From CAZVVT01 sp964630595 (GTDB taxonomy: Bacteria; Chlamydiota; Chlamydiia; Chlamydiales; VFKH01), in the NCBI GenBank assembly GCA_964630595.1, contig CAZVVT010000003.1, positions 62,001 through 126,000 of the forward strand: 64,000 nt of DNA. The letters are read 5' to 3'. Position numbers and translations under genes: made by a program. Under the pieces are notes generated by a model that searched no databases, was not told where the DNA came from, and was given only the letters and a program-made list of their open reading frames with translations. Positions 31,212 to 40,031 of this stretch are shown piece after piece. Positions within the stretch are counted from its first letter, which is position 1. Every line of letters starts with the position of its first letter.

Positions 31212-31771
31212 AAAAAGCTCTTCTCCACTCCATTGATCAAGCCATTCAAGCCGTCACGCAGCTGAAAGAGAAGACGGAGGCGATAGAAGCGATCGCCGCG
31301 CTTCTCGTTGATACCTACAAGCGCGGGAACAAGGTGATTGTGGCGGGCAATGGCGGCAGCTTGGCAGATGCTGTGCACTTTGCGGAAGAGCTGACCGGCT
31401 TTTACCGCAGTCGCCGCCGCGCTTTTGAGGCGCTGGCATTGGCCGAGCCCTCCTTCATCACCTGTGTTGGCAACGATGTCAGCTTCGACCAGGTCTTTGC
31501 GCGCGGCTTAGAGGCGTATGGCAAAAAAGGTGATCTCTTCATTGCGCTGACGACCAGCGGCAACTCTCCCAACATTCTTGCAGCGCTGAGCAGAGCACGC
31601 GATTTGGGGTTGCACACGGCGGCTTTCCTGGGCAAGACGGGCGGCAAGGCGAAGGGCATGGCCGACCACGAGCTGATCATTGAAGGCTTTACGACAAGTG
31701 ATCGTATTCAGGAAGCGCACATGGTGGTGCTGCACATTCTTGTTGAGCTGATGGAACAACACTTAGTTTGA
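31208..31771 (+). CDS. gmhA: Phosphoheptose isomerase
   Basis: 187 residues with a SIS domain: VIVAGNGGSLADAVHFAEELTG, TCVGNDVSFDQVFARGLE and LFIALTTSGNSPNILAAL. It converts sedoheptulose 7-phosphate to D-glycero-manno-heptose 7-phosphate for the LPS inner core or other heptosylated glycans. The last 83 bp overlap the 3' end of rsmD on the other strand, an unusually long convergent overlap. Confidence 0.92.
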   Translation: MKKALLHSIDQAIQAVTQLKEKTEAIEAIAALLVDTYKRGNKVIVAGNGGSLADAVHFAEELTGFYRSRRRAFEALALAEPSFITCVGNDVSFDQVFARGLEAYGKKGDLFIALTTSGNSPNILAALSRARDLGLHTAAFLGKTGGKAKGMADHELIIEGFTTSDRIQEAHMVVLHILVELMEQHLV

Positions 31772-32294
31772 AGACTTGAATGTGGCTGGTGCCGTAATGG
31801 CGGCTGTTGACCAGGCTCAATCCGGCAATGACGTAAGGGTCTTTGCAGGCATCTTCGATAAAGAGCAGGCCTTCTGGCTTTAAGAGGGGAACGGCGTGCA
31901 TGGCGATCCATTCGCCAGCCGGCATATCGTGGATTTTGAGAGAGTAAGGGGGATCGATGTAGATGATGTCGAAGAGTTGGCCCTGCAGTTTTTTTGCCGC
32001 TCGCGTCGCATCCCATGCCATCACCTTGATGCCGGACTTGAGAACCTCTTCGTTCTTCTTGATGAACTCGAGCGATTTGGGATGAGATTCCACAGCGACC
32101 ACTTTGCCAGCGCCGCGGCTGGCAGCTTCAAAGCTCATGGCGCCTGAACCAGCGAAGAGGTCGAGGAAATGCGCGCCGTCGATGACCCCTTGCACCATAT
32201 TGAAGACAGCACCGCGCACCTTTTCGGAGGTAGGGCGAATGGTTTTAGGCGCCTGTATCGGGCGACCTTTCAGAAAGCCAGCAATAATACGCAT
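31689..32294 (-). CDS. rsmD: 16S rRNA (guanine966-N2)-methyltransferase
   Basis: 201 residues. MRIIAGFLKGRPIQAPK and RPTSEKVRGAVFNMVQG are the family N-terminus. The SAM site is FLDLFAGSGAMSFEAASRGA and the catalytic motif is IIYIDPPYS (DPPY). The C-terminal 27 residues lie within the overlap with gmhA and are probably dispensable tail. It starts on the stop codon of the TPR gene upstream. Confidence 0.9.
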   Translation of the reverse strand: MRIIAGFLKGRPIQAPKTIRPTSEKVRGAVFNMVQGVIDGAHFLDLFAGSGAMSFEAASRGAGKVVAVESHPKSLEFIKKNEEVLKSGIKVMAWDATRAAKKLQGQLFDIIYIDPPYSLKIHDMPAGEWIAMHAVPLLKPEGLLFIEDACKDPYVIAGLSLVNSRHYGTSHIQVFKLSVVPSAQQECAAPPCALPEYDHLS

Positions 32295-33115
32295 TAGGTG
32301 TAATGCTGAATCAGCTCCTCCGCTTTACCAGAGTCAATGCCCTTGAGATTGTCATAAGCATCCAGTCCTTGCGCCGTTTTTCCCTGCTTGAAGTGCAGCG
32401 TGCCGAGTTGGTAGAGCGCCTCGCCATCATGGGGTTTGAGCTTCAAGAGCTGTTCTAAAGTGGCCGCCTCTTCATCAAAGCGTTGCAGGTCGTGTAGGCA
32501 GGAGGCGATGTGCTGCAGCGCCCAGGGATCTTTGGGAGAAAGGCTGGCACAGATACGGAACTCCTCGAGCGCTTTGTGCGTAAAAGAGGGGCTAAAGGCA
32601 GCTAGAGCTTGCCATGTCAGAGCCAGTTCGCTGTGCGCCTCTTTGTTCGAAGGCCGCGCTTTGATCACATCGATCCAGAGCTGCGCTGCACGCTTCAAGA
32701 GGCACTCTTGGAGCTCCTTGCGGTAGGGAGCCATGATCCGGTCGATCAGAGGCTGCAGAAAATCGAGACGGCGATGAGAGCTGATGCGAATGGGCTCTTG
32801 CTGCATTTGCACAGCCAATTCATGCAGCGCCTGCGGTCCGCCTTTGGTGCCGGTAGCGTAGAGAAAGTCGTCGAGGGCTCGCTGAACGTCGCCGCTCCAT
32901 TTGGCCTGCACCCATACGCGCAGCACCACAAAGCAGAAGGCTGTCAGCACCAGAAGAGCAACGGCGATGGCCACTAAGCTGGAGTGGAGCAAAAAGGTGA
33001 AGAAAAGGGAGATGAGCAGAAGCTGAAAAGCTCCCAATCCGATAAAGGCAACGTGGAAGAGGCAGAGCCCGTCGAGCAGCTTCGCTAAATGACGTGCCGT
33101 AGAGTCAGTGAACAT
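32294..33115 (-). CDS. TPR-containing membrane protein, unknown function
   Basis: 273 residues. Two hydrophobic stretches lie at about 20-65 (HVAFIGLGAFQLLLISLFFT, then LVAIAVALLVLTAFCFVVL). The rest is helical and ends in TPR-like units (CASLSPKDPWALQHIASCLH; LLKLKPHDGEALYQLGTLHF). The cytosolic TPR part suggests a protein-protein interaction platform. It is co-transcribed between the gene at 33130 (14 bp) and rsmD (shared base). Confidence 0.7.
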   Translation of the reverse strand: MFTDSTARHLAKLLDGLCLFHVAFIGLGAFQLLLISLFFTFLLHSSLVAIAVALLVLTAFCFVVLRVWVQAKWSGDVQRALDDFLYATGTKGGPQALHELAVQMQQEPIRISSHRRLDFLQPLIDRIMAPYRKELQECLLKRAAQLWIDVIKARPSNKEAHSELALTWQALAAFSPSFTHKALEEFRICASLSPKDPWALQHIASCLHDLQRFDEEAATLEQLLKLKPHDGEALYQLGTLHFKQGKTAQGLDAYDNLKGIDSGKAEELIQHYT

Positions 33116-33129
33116 AACTTAAGAAGTTA

Positions 33130-33954
33130 CTATCGTGGCGAATTCTTGGACAGCCACAGACCGTGTTGGAGGCGATCGTCGATGGTACGGGCGATGAGGG
33201 CGGCTTCGTGGTTAGTGTCATCGAGAAGCTGGACGAGGCGCACCCGCTTTTTGGCCTCGCCGAGGCGGCTTTGCTCCAGATGGAATTTGGCGTCCTCTAG
33301 GTAGTTCGAGCAGACTGTTTGCCGGGAGGGACCGAGGGCATCCACATGCAATTCGTCGAGCAGGGGAAGAAGCTCTAAGAGAGTATCGGCATCATCGCCT
33401 TGGATGCTGATCTGGCACGCCTCGGCAAGAGTCATCTTCAGTTTGGCAAGCTCACTCGGTGCACAGTTTTGCAGGGCAATATGCGTCACTTCGCGCGCAA
33501 AGCTGGGTTGATGGCGCTTCACCCAGAGAAAGGCAGAGAGCTCGTAAAAGCGGGCGCGAAACTGTTTTGTGCAGGGGCGATTGAGCCACTGCGCAATGAC
33601 GCACAAGCTCTTGTGCGCTGTCTCCAAAGAGAGCGATTGGAGGTCTTGAAGGAGTTTGCGCTCGACCTCATCGGTAAAATCAGTTATAAAGTATTTTTTT
33701 GAAAAGCGGTTGGAGCGCTCAAAACCGAGCAGATCTCCTGCCGCTACCCGGGCGTGCGCGCATGTGCGAAGCTGCTCCAAGGAGGTCTCTTTCGTGGCCG
33801 CCTGAGGAGCGGTAGGCGCTATAAAGACCTCTTTAGGCCTGTTATGAGAGGGAAAAGAGGGTTTTGTTTTTGGGGCGTTTGCAATTAAGACAAAAAGACT
33901 TACGATAACAGCGACGAGAGCGCTTCCAGAGATTAGGGCGACCAACTTGATCAT
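33130..33954 (-). CDS. Single-span helical protein, unknown function
   Basis: 274 residues. An N-terminal membrane anchor (LVALISGSALVAVIVSLFVL), a Pro-rich linker, then helical repeats reminiscent of TPR (LLQDLQSLSLETAHKSLCVI; LKMTLAEACQISIQGDDAD). The body is probably outside the cytosol. It heads a small minus-strand operon with the TPR protein and rsmD and is divergent from the response regulator. No family recognised. Confidence 0.65.
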   Translation of the reverse strand: MIKLVALISGSALVAVIVSLFVLIANAPKTKPSFPSHNRPKEVFIAPTAPQAATKETSLEQLRTCAHARVAAGDLLGFERSNRFSKKYFITDFTDEVERKLLQDLQSLSLETAHKSLCVIAQWLNRPCTKQFRARFYELSAFLWVKRHQPSFAREVTHIALQNCAPSELAKLKMTLAEACQISIQGDDADTLLELLPLLDELHVDALGPSRQTVCSNYLEDAKFHLEQSRLGEAKKRVRLVQLLDDTNHEAALIARTIDDRLQHGLWLSKNSPR

Positions 33955-34021
33955 ATAGACAAGAAAAAATTCGCAGCGCTATAACGTGTGAACACTATTG
34001 TAGGCAGCTGCAGGGGTTTGA

Positions 34022-34711
34022 ATGGCTCAAAAAAAGACAATTCTCCTTATCGAGGATGAAGAAGATATTGCGGCTCTTATTAAGTTGCAAGCTGAGATAT
34101 CTGGCTACAAGCTTCATGTAGAGACGGATGGAATTAATGGATTAAAAGCAGTTGAGAGAGAACGTCCCGATTTAGTCGTGCTGGATATTATGCTGCCGGG
34201 CATGAACGGGCTCGATGTTTGTCGAAAGATCAAGACGAATGCAGAGCTTAAAAATATTCCTGTCATCATCATTTCTGCCAAGAGCGGAGAGCTCGATGTG
34301 GTTTTGGGATTGGAACTGGGCGCTGACGATTATGTAGCGAAGCCCTTTTCACCCAAGGTGCTCTTTTCGCGTGTGAAGGCTGTGCTGCGCCGCGAAAAGG
34401 AGCCGGAAAAGACGCCGAAGCTGATCGCTTTCGGGGATTTTACTCTTGAAATCGACCGCTACTTGCTGCGCAAAAAAGATAAGTACATCCCGATCACTCT
34501 TTCGGAGTTTGGTATTCTCAAGCGTTTGTTATTGAACCGCGGGCGTGTTTTAACGCGCAGTCAGCTGCTCGATGATGTGCAGAATGACAACTCCTTCATC
34601 ATTGACCGCAACATTGACGTGCATATTGCTGCCTTGCGCAAGAAACTGGGACCAAACTTCCAGTGGATTGAGACGGTGCGCGGTGTGGGTTACCGCTTTT
34701 TAGAAGAATGA
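34022..34711 (+). CDS. OmpR/PhoB-family response regulator
   Basis: 229 residues. The receiver domain has the acidic pair Glu11/Asp12, phosphoacceptor Asp55 (VVLDIMLPGMNG), IIISAKS and the Lys of DDYVAKPF, so it looks fully phosphorylatable, unlike the atypical ChxR of Chlamydia. The winged-helix output domain is complete (ITLSEFGILKRLLLNRGRVL, then RNIDVHIAALRKKLG and VRGVGYRFLEE). No histidine kinase is adjacent, so it is an orphan here. The 3' end overlaps the methyltransferase gene by 22 bp. Confidence 0.92.
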   Translation: MAQKKTILLIEDEEDIAALIKLQAEISGYKLHVETDGINGLKAVERERPDLVVLDIMLPGMNGLDVCRKIKTNAELKNIPVIIISAKSGELDVVLGLELGADDYVAKPFSPKVLFSRVKAVLRREKEPEKTPKLIAFGDFTLEIDRYLLRKKDKYIPITLSEFGILKRLLLNRGRVLTRSQLLDDVQNDNSFIIDRNIDVHIAALRKKLGPNFQWIETVRGVGYRFLEE

Positions 34712-35637
34712 GTCTCTTCGACCACTTTGCCGCGGATGATGCGGCATTGAGTCGATTTTCCTTTGAGCCAGCGCGGGTTGATGCGTGGGTAGCTGCCGCC
34801 AAATACGCGAAAAGTGGAAGCGGCTATACCCGGTTTAATCACTAGATCTTGTTGGGCACCCGAAATGGCCAGTAGTTCTCGTCGAGCGAGCTCACCCGGT
34901 TCTGGCGTAGGATAAAACCCGAGTGAAGTGACTTGATAGGCGCGTAAATCCAGCGGTTCCTGCACCACACGTAAGGACGCAGCTTTTTCATAAGGCGCGA
35001 GATGTTCAAGAATCACCATACGGCAGTATCGCGTCAGCACAGCAAGAACCTCATTCCAAGGATCGGGGAAAAGATGGAGGATGTTGATAGCGAGAATAAC
35101 ATCCACCGGTTCTTTTTGGAGAAAGGCTTCGAGCGTTTTTAAGGTGAAGGGGTAAAAGAGAAAATAGGTTTGTGGATTGTCATTTTGCAGGCAGCTGTCG
35201 ATGAGTACGACGCTGAGTTGAAGGTGGCCCTCCATCATCAAAAAGGTTCCACTAAGTCGCTCAGCAAGACGGAAGGAGAGGTAGCCATGGCCTGCGCCTA
35301 GATCCAGCACTTTGATCGGTTGTGCTAGGGTTTCAACCTGAGTTTCGGGTTCATCTCCTTGAACTTCAACGATCTGACGAGCATCTTTGACAATTTTGCC
35401 CTCAGTAATGGGCATTCGACCATTACTTTCGGGCAAAATCGTCAAATCTGCCTCGCCATCTCGCCGAATTTCAGAGGAGCTTAACCCGAAACTCAGGTTT
35501 TTTAGTGTAGCGAGAATGGCTTGAAAGCGCGCCTCTGCATAGCGATCGGTGAGACAAGCCTCCGTTCCTTTAATCCATTTCCCCCGCAGCGAAGGAGTCA
35601 CTGAAAGGCCGGTAAAGCGCCAAAGAAGCGTAGTCAT
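34690..35637 (-). CDS. Class I SAM-dependent methyltransferase, unknown substrate
   Basis: 315 residues. The SAM motif KVLDLGAGHGYLSFRLAERL (about 112-131) and a later VDVILAINILHLFPDPWNEV fit a Rossmann methyltransferase. The N-terminal 100 residues (SFGLSSSEIRRDGEADLTIL) and the C-terminal tail are not recognised. It overlaps murI by 4 bp and is the last gene of the tolQ-to-murI operon. Confidence 0.7.
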   Translation of the reverse strand: MTTLLWRFTGLSVTPSLRGKWIKGTEACLTDRYAEARFQAILATLKNLSFGLSSSEIRRDGEADLTILPESNGRMPITEGKIVKDARQIVEVQGDEPETQVETLAQPIKVLDLGAGHGYLSFRLAERLSGTFLMMEGHLQLSVVLIDSCLQNDNPQTYFLFYPFTLKTLEAFLQKEPVDVILAINILHLFPDPWNEVLAVLTRYCRMVILEHLAPYEKAASLRVVQEPLDLRAYQVTSLGFYPTPEPGELARRELLAISGAQQDLVIKPGIAASTFRVFGGSYPRINPRWLKGKSTQCRIIRGKVVEETHSSKKR

Positions 35638-36404
35638 AAAGATATGTGTGTCACAGAGCCAATCTCTTTGCCAAGAAAAAGTTCGCCGAAAAGACGGAAG
35701 CGAGCGGGGTCATCGGAGACATAGAAATGACATTGACCTGAACCGTTTGATGTTTCGATGCTTTTTTTCACTTCCATTGAACAAGCTTGTCCACCATCGA
35801 TGATGTGAACCTCAGGCCCTAAGATTGCGGCAACAGCATTGCGAAGCAGCGGGTAGTGCGTACAACCCAAGATGAGGGTGTCGGGTTTATCTCCAAGGAG
35901 CGGCGCGAGATAGTCGCGCAGAATAGCGTGAAGCGCACCGTGATCGAAGAGACCCTCTTCGATGAAGGGAACTAAAAGGGGGCAGGCGATGGAGGTGATC
36001 TTTGTTTGCGAAGAGAGAGTGGAAAGAGCTTTTTCGTAAGTGCCGGAATGTACCGTTGCTCTTGTGCCGAGGACGGCGACATGTCCTTTGGTGGCTACAG
36101 CTGCTTGAGCAGCAGCGGGAAGAATCACACCAAAGACGGGAATGGGCAGCGCTTTTTTGAGCTCATCGAGTGCATAAGAGGAGGCGGTGTTGCACGCCAC
36201 GACGAGGGCCTGAATGTCGAACTGCAAAAGGAAGCGGGCGATTTCTAAGCTATAGCGGCGGATGGTTTCCGGGCTCTTGTTGCCCCAAGGCACGCGTGCC
36301 GTGTCGCCAAAGTAATGAAACGTTTCTTTCGGTAGAGCCTCTTGCAAGTGTTTGAGGACCGTCAGCCCACCCACACCAGAATCGAACACTCCGATGGGTT
36401 TCAT
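35634..36404 (-). CDS. murI: Glutamate racemase
   Basis: 256 residues; makes D-glutamate for peptidoglycan. IGVFDSGVGGLTVLKHLQ, the first catalytic Cys in LVVACNTASS and the second in LILGCTHYPLL are all present, with YFGDTARVPWGNKSPETI. Pathogenic Chlamydia are not known to encode it, so its presence fits a lineage with more complete peptidoglycan synthesis. It overlaps the LysM gene (ATGA) upstream and the methyltransferase downstream. Confidence 0.94.
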   Translation of the reverse strand: MKPIGVFDSGVGGLTVLKHLQEALPKETFHYFGDTARVPWGNKSPETIRRYSLEIARFLLQFDIQALVVACNTASSYALDELKKALPIPVFGVILPAAAQAAVATKGHVAVLGTRATVHSGTYEKALSTLSSQTKITSIACPLLVPFIEEGLFDHGALHAILRDYLAPLLGDKPDTLILGCTHYPLLRNAVAAILGPEVHIIDGGQACSMEVKKSIETSNGSGQCHFYVSDDPARFRLFGELFLGKEIGSVTHISL

Positions 36405-36913
36405 TCGAGAAAGAGCTCTTGTCCGATATTGATGCGATCGCCGGAGAGGTTGTTCTTCTGACGCAACTGAGAAACGGAAACGCCCGTGTTGCGCGCAATC
36501 TTCTCCAAGCTGTCGCCCGGTTTTACCGTGTAGCTTTTGGAAGAGGAACAGGGCTTTTGAAGCAGTTCGGCCAAGGCTTCAATCGCTTTTTTGAGCTGCT
36601 CTTGTCCCGCTGCAGAATCATCAATATTTTTTTTGAGATGTTTGATGTCCTCAACGAGAGCTTCTTGTCGTTTGGCTTGCGCTGCCAACTTCGCTTTGAG
36701 TTCGTCATTGGGTTCGAGTTTGGCGATCTCCTTCTTTAAGGAGGCGATCTCCTCATGCTGGGCATGAAGGCGGTCGTCCAAAATGTCGCGCTCTACTTTG
36801 GTTTGACGCAAGCGGTCGCGCAGTTCATCTACCTGCGTCTGCAGCGTCTCGATTGCGCGAGGCGTTTGGGCACATAGCGCGCCACTCAAAAGCAGCCACG
36901 CGACGATCTTCAT
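36401..36913 (-). CDS. LysM-domain coiled-coil envelope protein
   Basis: 170 residues. A signal peptide (MKIVAWLLLSGALCAQ), a long coiled coil (about 20-115), then one LysM motif (YTVKPGDSLEKIARNTGVSV, ending INIGQELFLE) that binds glycan chains. It corresponds in position and architecture to the LysM protein after pal in Chlamydia. It overlaps pal by 1 bp and murI by 4 bp, so it belongs to the Tol-Pal operon; a periplasmic tether role is inferred. Confidence 0.82.
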   Translation of the reverse strand: MKIVAWLLLSGALCAQTPRAIETLQTQVDELRDRLRQTKVERDILDDRLHAQHEEIASLKKEIAKLEPNDELKAKLAAQAKRQEALVEDIKHLKKNIDDSAAGQEQLKKAIEALAELLQKPCSSSKSYTVKPGDSLEKIARNTGVSVSQLRQKNNLSGDRINIGQELFLE

Positions 36914-37593
36914 CAGCCACCTTGGTAGATTTTGAACTCACAGCGACGGTTGAGTTGCAGAGAGGAGGGATCCATTCCAGGAGCTAGAAGGTGCTCTTTC
37001 CCGTACGAGATCGTAAACAATCTTTCGGGATCCACGCCCTCATCGATGAGGAAGTTGCGTGCGCTATTGGCGCGTTTGGCTCCCAAAGCTAAGTTGTAGG
37101 CGGCTGTTCCGCGTTGGTCGCAGTGGCCGGCCACAAAGAGGGAGGTGTTCGGATGAGTTTTCAAATACTCAGCAACGCGGGAAAGCGACTGCCGCGATTC
37201 AGAAGAGGTGATGGAATAGTCATCGGAATCGAAGTGTACGTTTTTGAAGAGAGAAGCTAAGGAGCCTGAGGGTGTAGAAAAACCGTCAATGCCGGGAAGG
37301 TTGCTTCCTGGATCGCCGGGAGAGACAGAAGCCTGGGGATGAGCGCCATCGAGATCGAGCTGTTGTGCTAGATCCTCGTCACTTAGAGGAATGAACTGAC
37401 CATCATTGGGCCCGCGGAAATCGCTGGCAGATTTCACCTGACGTGAAATGCTGCGATTGCCTGCCAATGTTTGAAAACCGCTGCCCACTTGACGTGTGCA
37501 TGTTTTGGTGTCTTCCCAGACATCACCGCAAGAGCGTTGACATCCCGTAAACAACAGAGCAATCACTGCGGATAAATAGATCAACCCTTTCAT
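36913..37593 (-). CDS. pal: Peptidoglycan-associated lipoprotein
   Basis: 226 residues from the ATG behind a GAGGTGGG site (a GTG three codons earlier is possible). The lipobox is LLFTGC. A roughly 85-residue linker follows, then an OmpA-like domain (about 120-226) with VHFDSDDYSI, LFVAGHCDQRGTAAYNLALG, the peptidoglycan-binding pattern ANSARNFLIDEGVD and a RRCEFKIYQ end. Anchors the outer membrane to peptidoglycan with TolB. Confidence 0.93.
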   Translation of the reverse strand: MKGLIYLSAVIALLFTGCQRSCGDVWEDTKTCTRQVGSGFQTLAGNRSISRQVKSASDFRGPNDGQFIPLSDEDLAQQLDLDGAHPQASVSPGDPGSNLPGIDGFSTPSGSLASLFKNVHFDSDDYSITSSESRQSLSRVAEYLKTHPNTSLFVAGHCDQRGTAAYNLALGAKRANSARNFLIDEGVDPERLFTISYGKEHLLAPGMDPSSLQLNRRCEFKIYQGG

Positions 37594-37626
37594 CGGTCCC
37601 ACCTCAAATTCCCCCTTAGATATACC

Positions 37627-38823
37627 TCAGTGACGGATTATTTCCCAAGAGGGGAAGCGCTTATCTCCCGCCCCCTTGGTAATCCGGGTGGGTTGGCGGC
37701 TGGTTAGGTCGACAATATAGAGCTCGCCATCGCTGTTAAAGACGAGATGAAGGCTGTCGCTTGCCCAGGAGGCGTTTTCCTTGCTGGCCCCGCCGGAAGT
37801 GAGCTGTTCTTCCCTCTTTTCGAGGGTGTCATAGACCCAGATTTGGCGAACCCCCTTCACGATGCCGCTATAGGCGATATAGCGCCCGTCGGGGGACCAG
37901 GTAGGAGCGGTGTTTTCGCGGCAGCTCTTGCTCACCAATTTGGGGTTGATGTCCCGCAATTTGACGCCGGGAGGGGGCACTTCCATCATAAAGATACGAG
38001 GTGCGCCATCCTTGTTGGAGACAAAGGCGATTTTCCCGCTGTCGGGAGAGAAGGCGGGAGAGCCTTGGGTGCCTTTGGGGCTGGCGAAAATCTGCCGGGG
38101 CAGCAGCGCTTGAGCCGTGCTGGGATTATAGGGGAGGATGAAGAGGTCGGGGTTGCCCATGGCATCGGAGACAAAGGCGATGGAGGAGCGGTCGGGGGAG
38201 ACGACGGGCATGAGCTGATTGCCGCGCAGTGTCGACAAACGGGAGGCCTTGCCGTTGTCCAAAGAGGCGATATACATTTTCGGTTGTCCTTGACTATAAG
38301 AGACATAGACAAAAGCACCGGGGCGTTTTCCAGCCGCCGCCGGAAAATAGGAAGGGGTCACAATCAACTTGCCCTCTTTTGTGACTTGGCGAGCATTGGC
38401 CCCATCCCAGTCGCACTCCCAAACCTCTGCGATTTCCCCCTGACGCACGGTGTAGAGGATCTTCGTCGAGGCTACCCCGTCGATGCCAAAGAGGGTCTTT
38501 GTTGCCCAATCATGCAGCCGGTGAATGGAGGCGCGCGACAGGGGAAGGCTATCGGATTTCTTCGAAATAGCGCGGCTTTTGACCGTTGCCCATACCTGCT
38601 CTTTAGAGGAAAAGAGCTCGATGGTGGCACGCGAAGTTTTGGCCTCCGAGAGGGTCATGAGACCGCTGTGGTTGATGTCCCACTCCATCACCTTGGTCAG
38701 ATCGGCGCTGACATGAGAGTGCAGCGTGACGGGTTGCAGCTGGCTCTCGGTATCGAGGGTCACAGTGAAACTCTCATTTGCAAAAAGAGAGACGCAGAAG
38801 AGAAGAAGGGCTATTTGTCGCAT
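37627..38823 (-). CDS. tolB: Tol-Pal translocation protein TolB
   Basis: 398 residues. A signal peptide (MRQIALLLFCVSLFANES), an N-terminal domain, then a beta-propeller with repeating SPDRSSIAFVSDAMGNPDLF, SPDSGKIAFVSNKDGAPRIF and SPDGRYIAYSG units. Periplasmic partner of Pal. It overlaps the TolA-like gene by 13 bp and lies 33 bp before pal. Confidence 0.92.
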   Translation of the reverse strand: MRQIALLLFCVSLFANESFTVTLDTESQLQPVTLHSHVSADLTKVMEWDINHSGLMTLSEAKTSRATIELFSSKEQVWATVKSRAISKKSDSLPLSRASIHRLHDWATKTLFGIDGVASTKILYTVRQGEIAEVWECDWDGANARQVTKEGKLIVTPSYFPAAAGKRPGAFVYVSYSQGQPKMYIASLDNGKASRLSTLRGNQLMPVVSPDRSSIAFVSDAMGNPDLFILPYNPSTAQALLPRQIFASPKGTQGSPAFSPDSGKIAFVSNKDGAPRIFMMEVPPPGVKLRDINPKLVSKSCRENTAPTWSPDGRYIAYSGIVKGVRQIWVYDTLEKREEQLTSGGASKENASWASDSLHLVFNSDGELYIVDLTSRQPTRITKGAGDKRFPSWEIIRH

Positions 38824-39614
38824 AAGGTGATGGTGAAGGTGATCTTGGGTTGTCCGTCAAAAGTGGGGTAGTGCAATTTGGGCAGTTTTTCTTTGACGTA
38901 GGTTTCGTTGCGGACGCTATTGGAGCGCTGGATATTCAGGGAGGCAAAACTTCCATCGCTGCTAATGGTGAGTGCAATCACGACGGACCCCCGTTCCGGT
39001 AAAGTGAGGCGACTTTCCAAAAAGGCCGCTAGGCGCTCTTGGAAACCCGCTTCGGTATAAGCGCTTTCCGAGCTTATCACGCTCTCAATTTTCAGCGCGC
39101 TCGATGTTGTGGCTGTCGGTTTGGCGTTCAACTTGCCAATGATTTTTGCAGCCTCTTTAGCAAGACGGTCGTCCGCCTTTTCTTTCGCTGGCGCTTTCGC
39201 TTTGGCCTTCGGTGCGGGAGGTGTCTTTTTCTTTTCGACCTTTTTCGCTTTTGCCTTGGTTTTGGCTTTTGCTTTCGGCTTCGCTTTTTTTGCCTGTACA
39301 ACAGGCTTGGGTTTAGGGGCAGGTGTGGGTTCTGGCTCGGGAGCGATTTCAGGTTCAGGAATGGGCTGCGGGGCGGGTTCTGGCTCGGGGGCAGGTTCTG
39401 GTGCCGGTGTGGGCTGCGGGGCAGGTTCTGGTGCTGGTGTCGGCGCGGGCGCAGGTGCTTGCACAACAGGAAGAGAAAGCTTGGGCGTCAGCGTGACGGT
39501 TTGGATGCGCACCACTTCCGCGCGCTTCAGAGGTGGTGTGGGGGCATGCAGGAGGAAGAGTACTACGATGAGGCCGTGAGCGAGAAGGACGATAATAGAG
39601 GAGAGAGCGCGCAT
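38811..39614 (-). CDS. tolA: TolA/TonB-like energy transducer
   Basis: 267 residues. One N-terminal membrane segment (LSSIIVLLAHGLIVVLFLL), then a periplasm-spanning linker of Pro-Glu-Ala repeats (about 52-105) followed by Lys-Ala-Pro repeats (about 106-150), then a C-terminal domain (LPERGSVVIALTISSDGSFA) of TonB/TolA type. It links the TolQ/TolR motor to TolB-Pal. The low-complexity DNA here makes several long antisense frames that are not genes. Start is 1 bp after the tolR stop. Confidence 0.82.
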   Translation of the reverse strand: MRALSSIIVLLAHGLIVVLFLLHAPTPPLKRAEVVRIQTVTLTPKLSLPVVQAPAPAPTPAPEPAPQPTPAPEPAPEPEPAPQPIPEPEIAPEPEPTPAPKPKPVVQAKKAKPKAKAKTKAKAKKVEKKKTPPAPKAKAKAPAKEKADDRLAKEAAKIIGKLNAKPTATTSSALKIESVISSESAYTEAGFQERLAAFLESRLTLPERGSVVIALTISSDGSFASLNIQRSNSVRNETYVKEKLPKLHYPTFDGQPKITFTITLCDK

Positions 39615-40031
39615 TTAGGGAGCAAGAACGATGTTCAGTTCCCTGTAGCCAGCTTCTTCAGCGGCATTTTTGACCGACTGGTAGGTGCCGAATTGCGCTT
39701 TTTTGTCGTGCAGCAGAAGGGGCACTGCTTTGGGATAGCGTTTCTTTGCCTCTTGTAACTTCAGCCCCAGTTCAGCGGCAGTGACTTTCGTGCGATTGAA
39801 GAGAATCGTGTTGTCCTTGCGCACATGAATGGAGATGGGACTGGCATCGAGCGCTGTTGAAGAGACCTCCTTAGAAGCAGGACCGCTGCTGGCCAGCTCC
39901 ACTGAATCCATTTCGAGCAGGGGCGCGACAATGATGAACATGATCAACATCACGAAGACCACGTCGATCAGAGGCGTCAAATTGATAGAGGCCTCTTCCG
40001 TAGGTGCCTGAGAGCGATTCTTGATTCTCAT
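39615..40031 (-). CDS. tolR: Biopolymer transport protein ExbD/TolR
   Basis: 138 residues. One membrane segment with the essential Asp in INLTPLIDVVFVMLIMFIIV, then a small periplasmic domain (ISIHVRKDNTILFNRTKVT). It forms the proton-driven motor with tolQ, which it overlaps by 4 bp. Confidence 0.92.
   Translation of the reverse strand: MRIKNRSQAPTEEASINLTPLIDVVFVMLIMFIIVAPLLEMDSVELASSGPASKEVSSTALDASPISIHVRKDNTILFNRTKVTAAELGLKLQEAKKRYPKAVPLLLHDKKAQFGTYQSVKNAAEEAGYRELNIVLAP

Noticed and set aside
37747..38871. 374-codon plus-strand frame over tolB
   Set aside because: Antisense shadow of a clear beta-propeller gene; composition follows the tolB codons, there is no start signal, and no repeat evidence like that of the frame over tsf.
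39280..39470. Possible tandem-repeat or CRISPR-like array
   Set aside because: The periodicity is the Pro-Glu-Ala coding repeat; there are no spacers of fixed length and no cas genes.
39109..39579. Gly/Phe-rich frames opposite the TolA linker
   Set aside because: Produced by Pro/Glu/Ala and Lys/Ala codon repeats of tolA read on the other strand.
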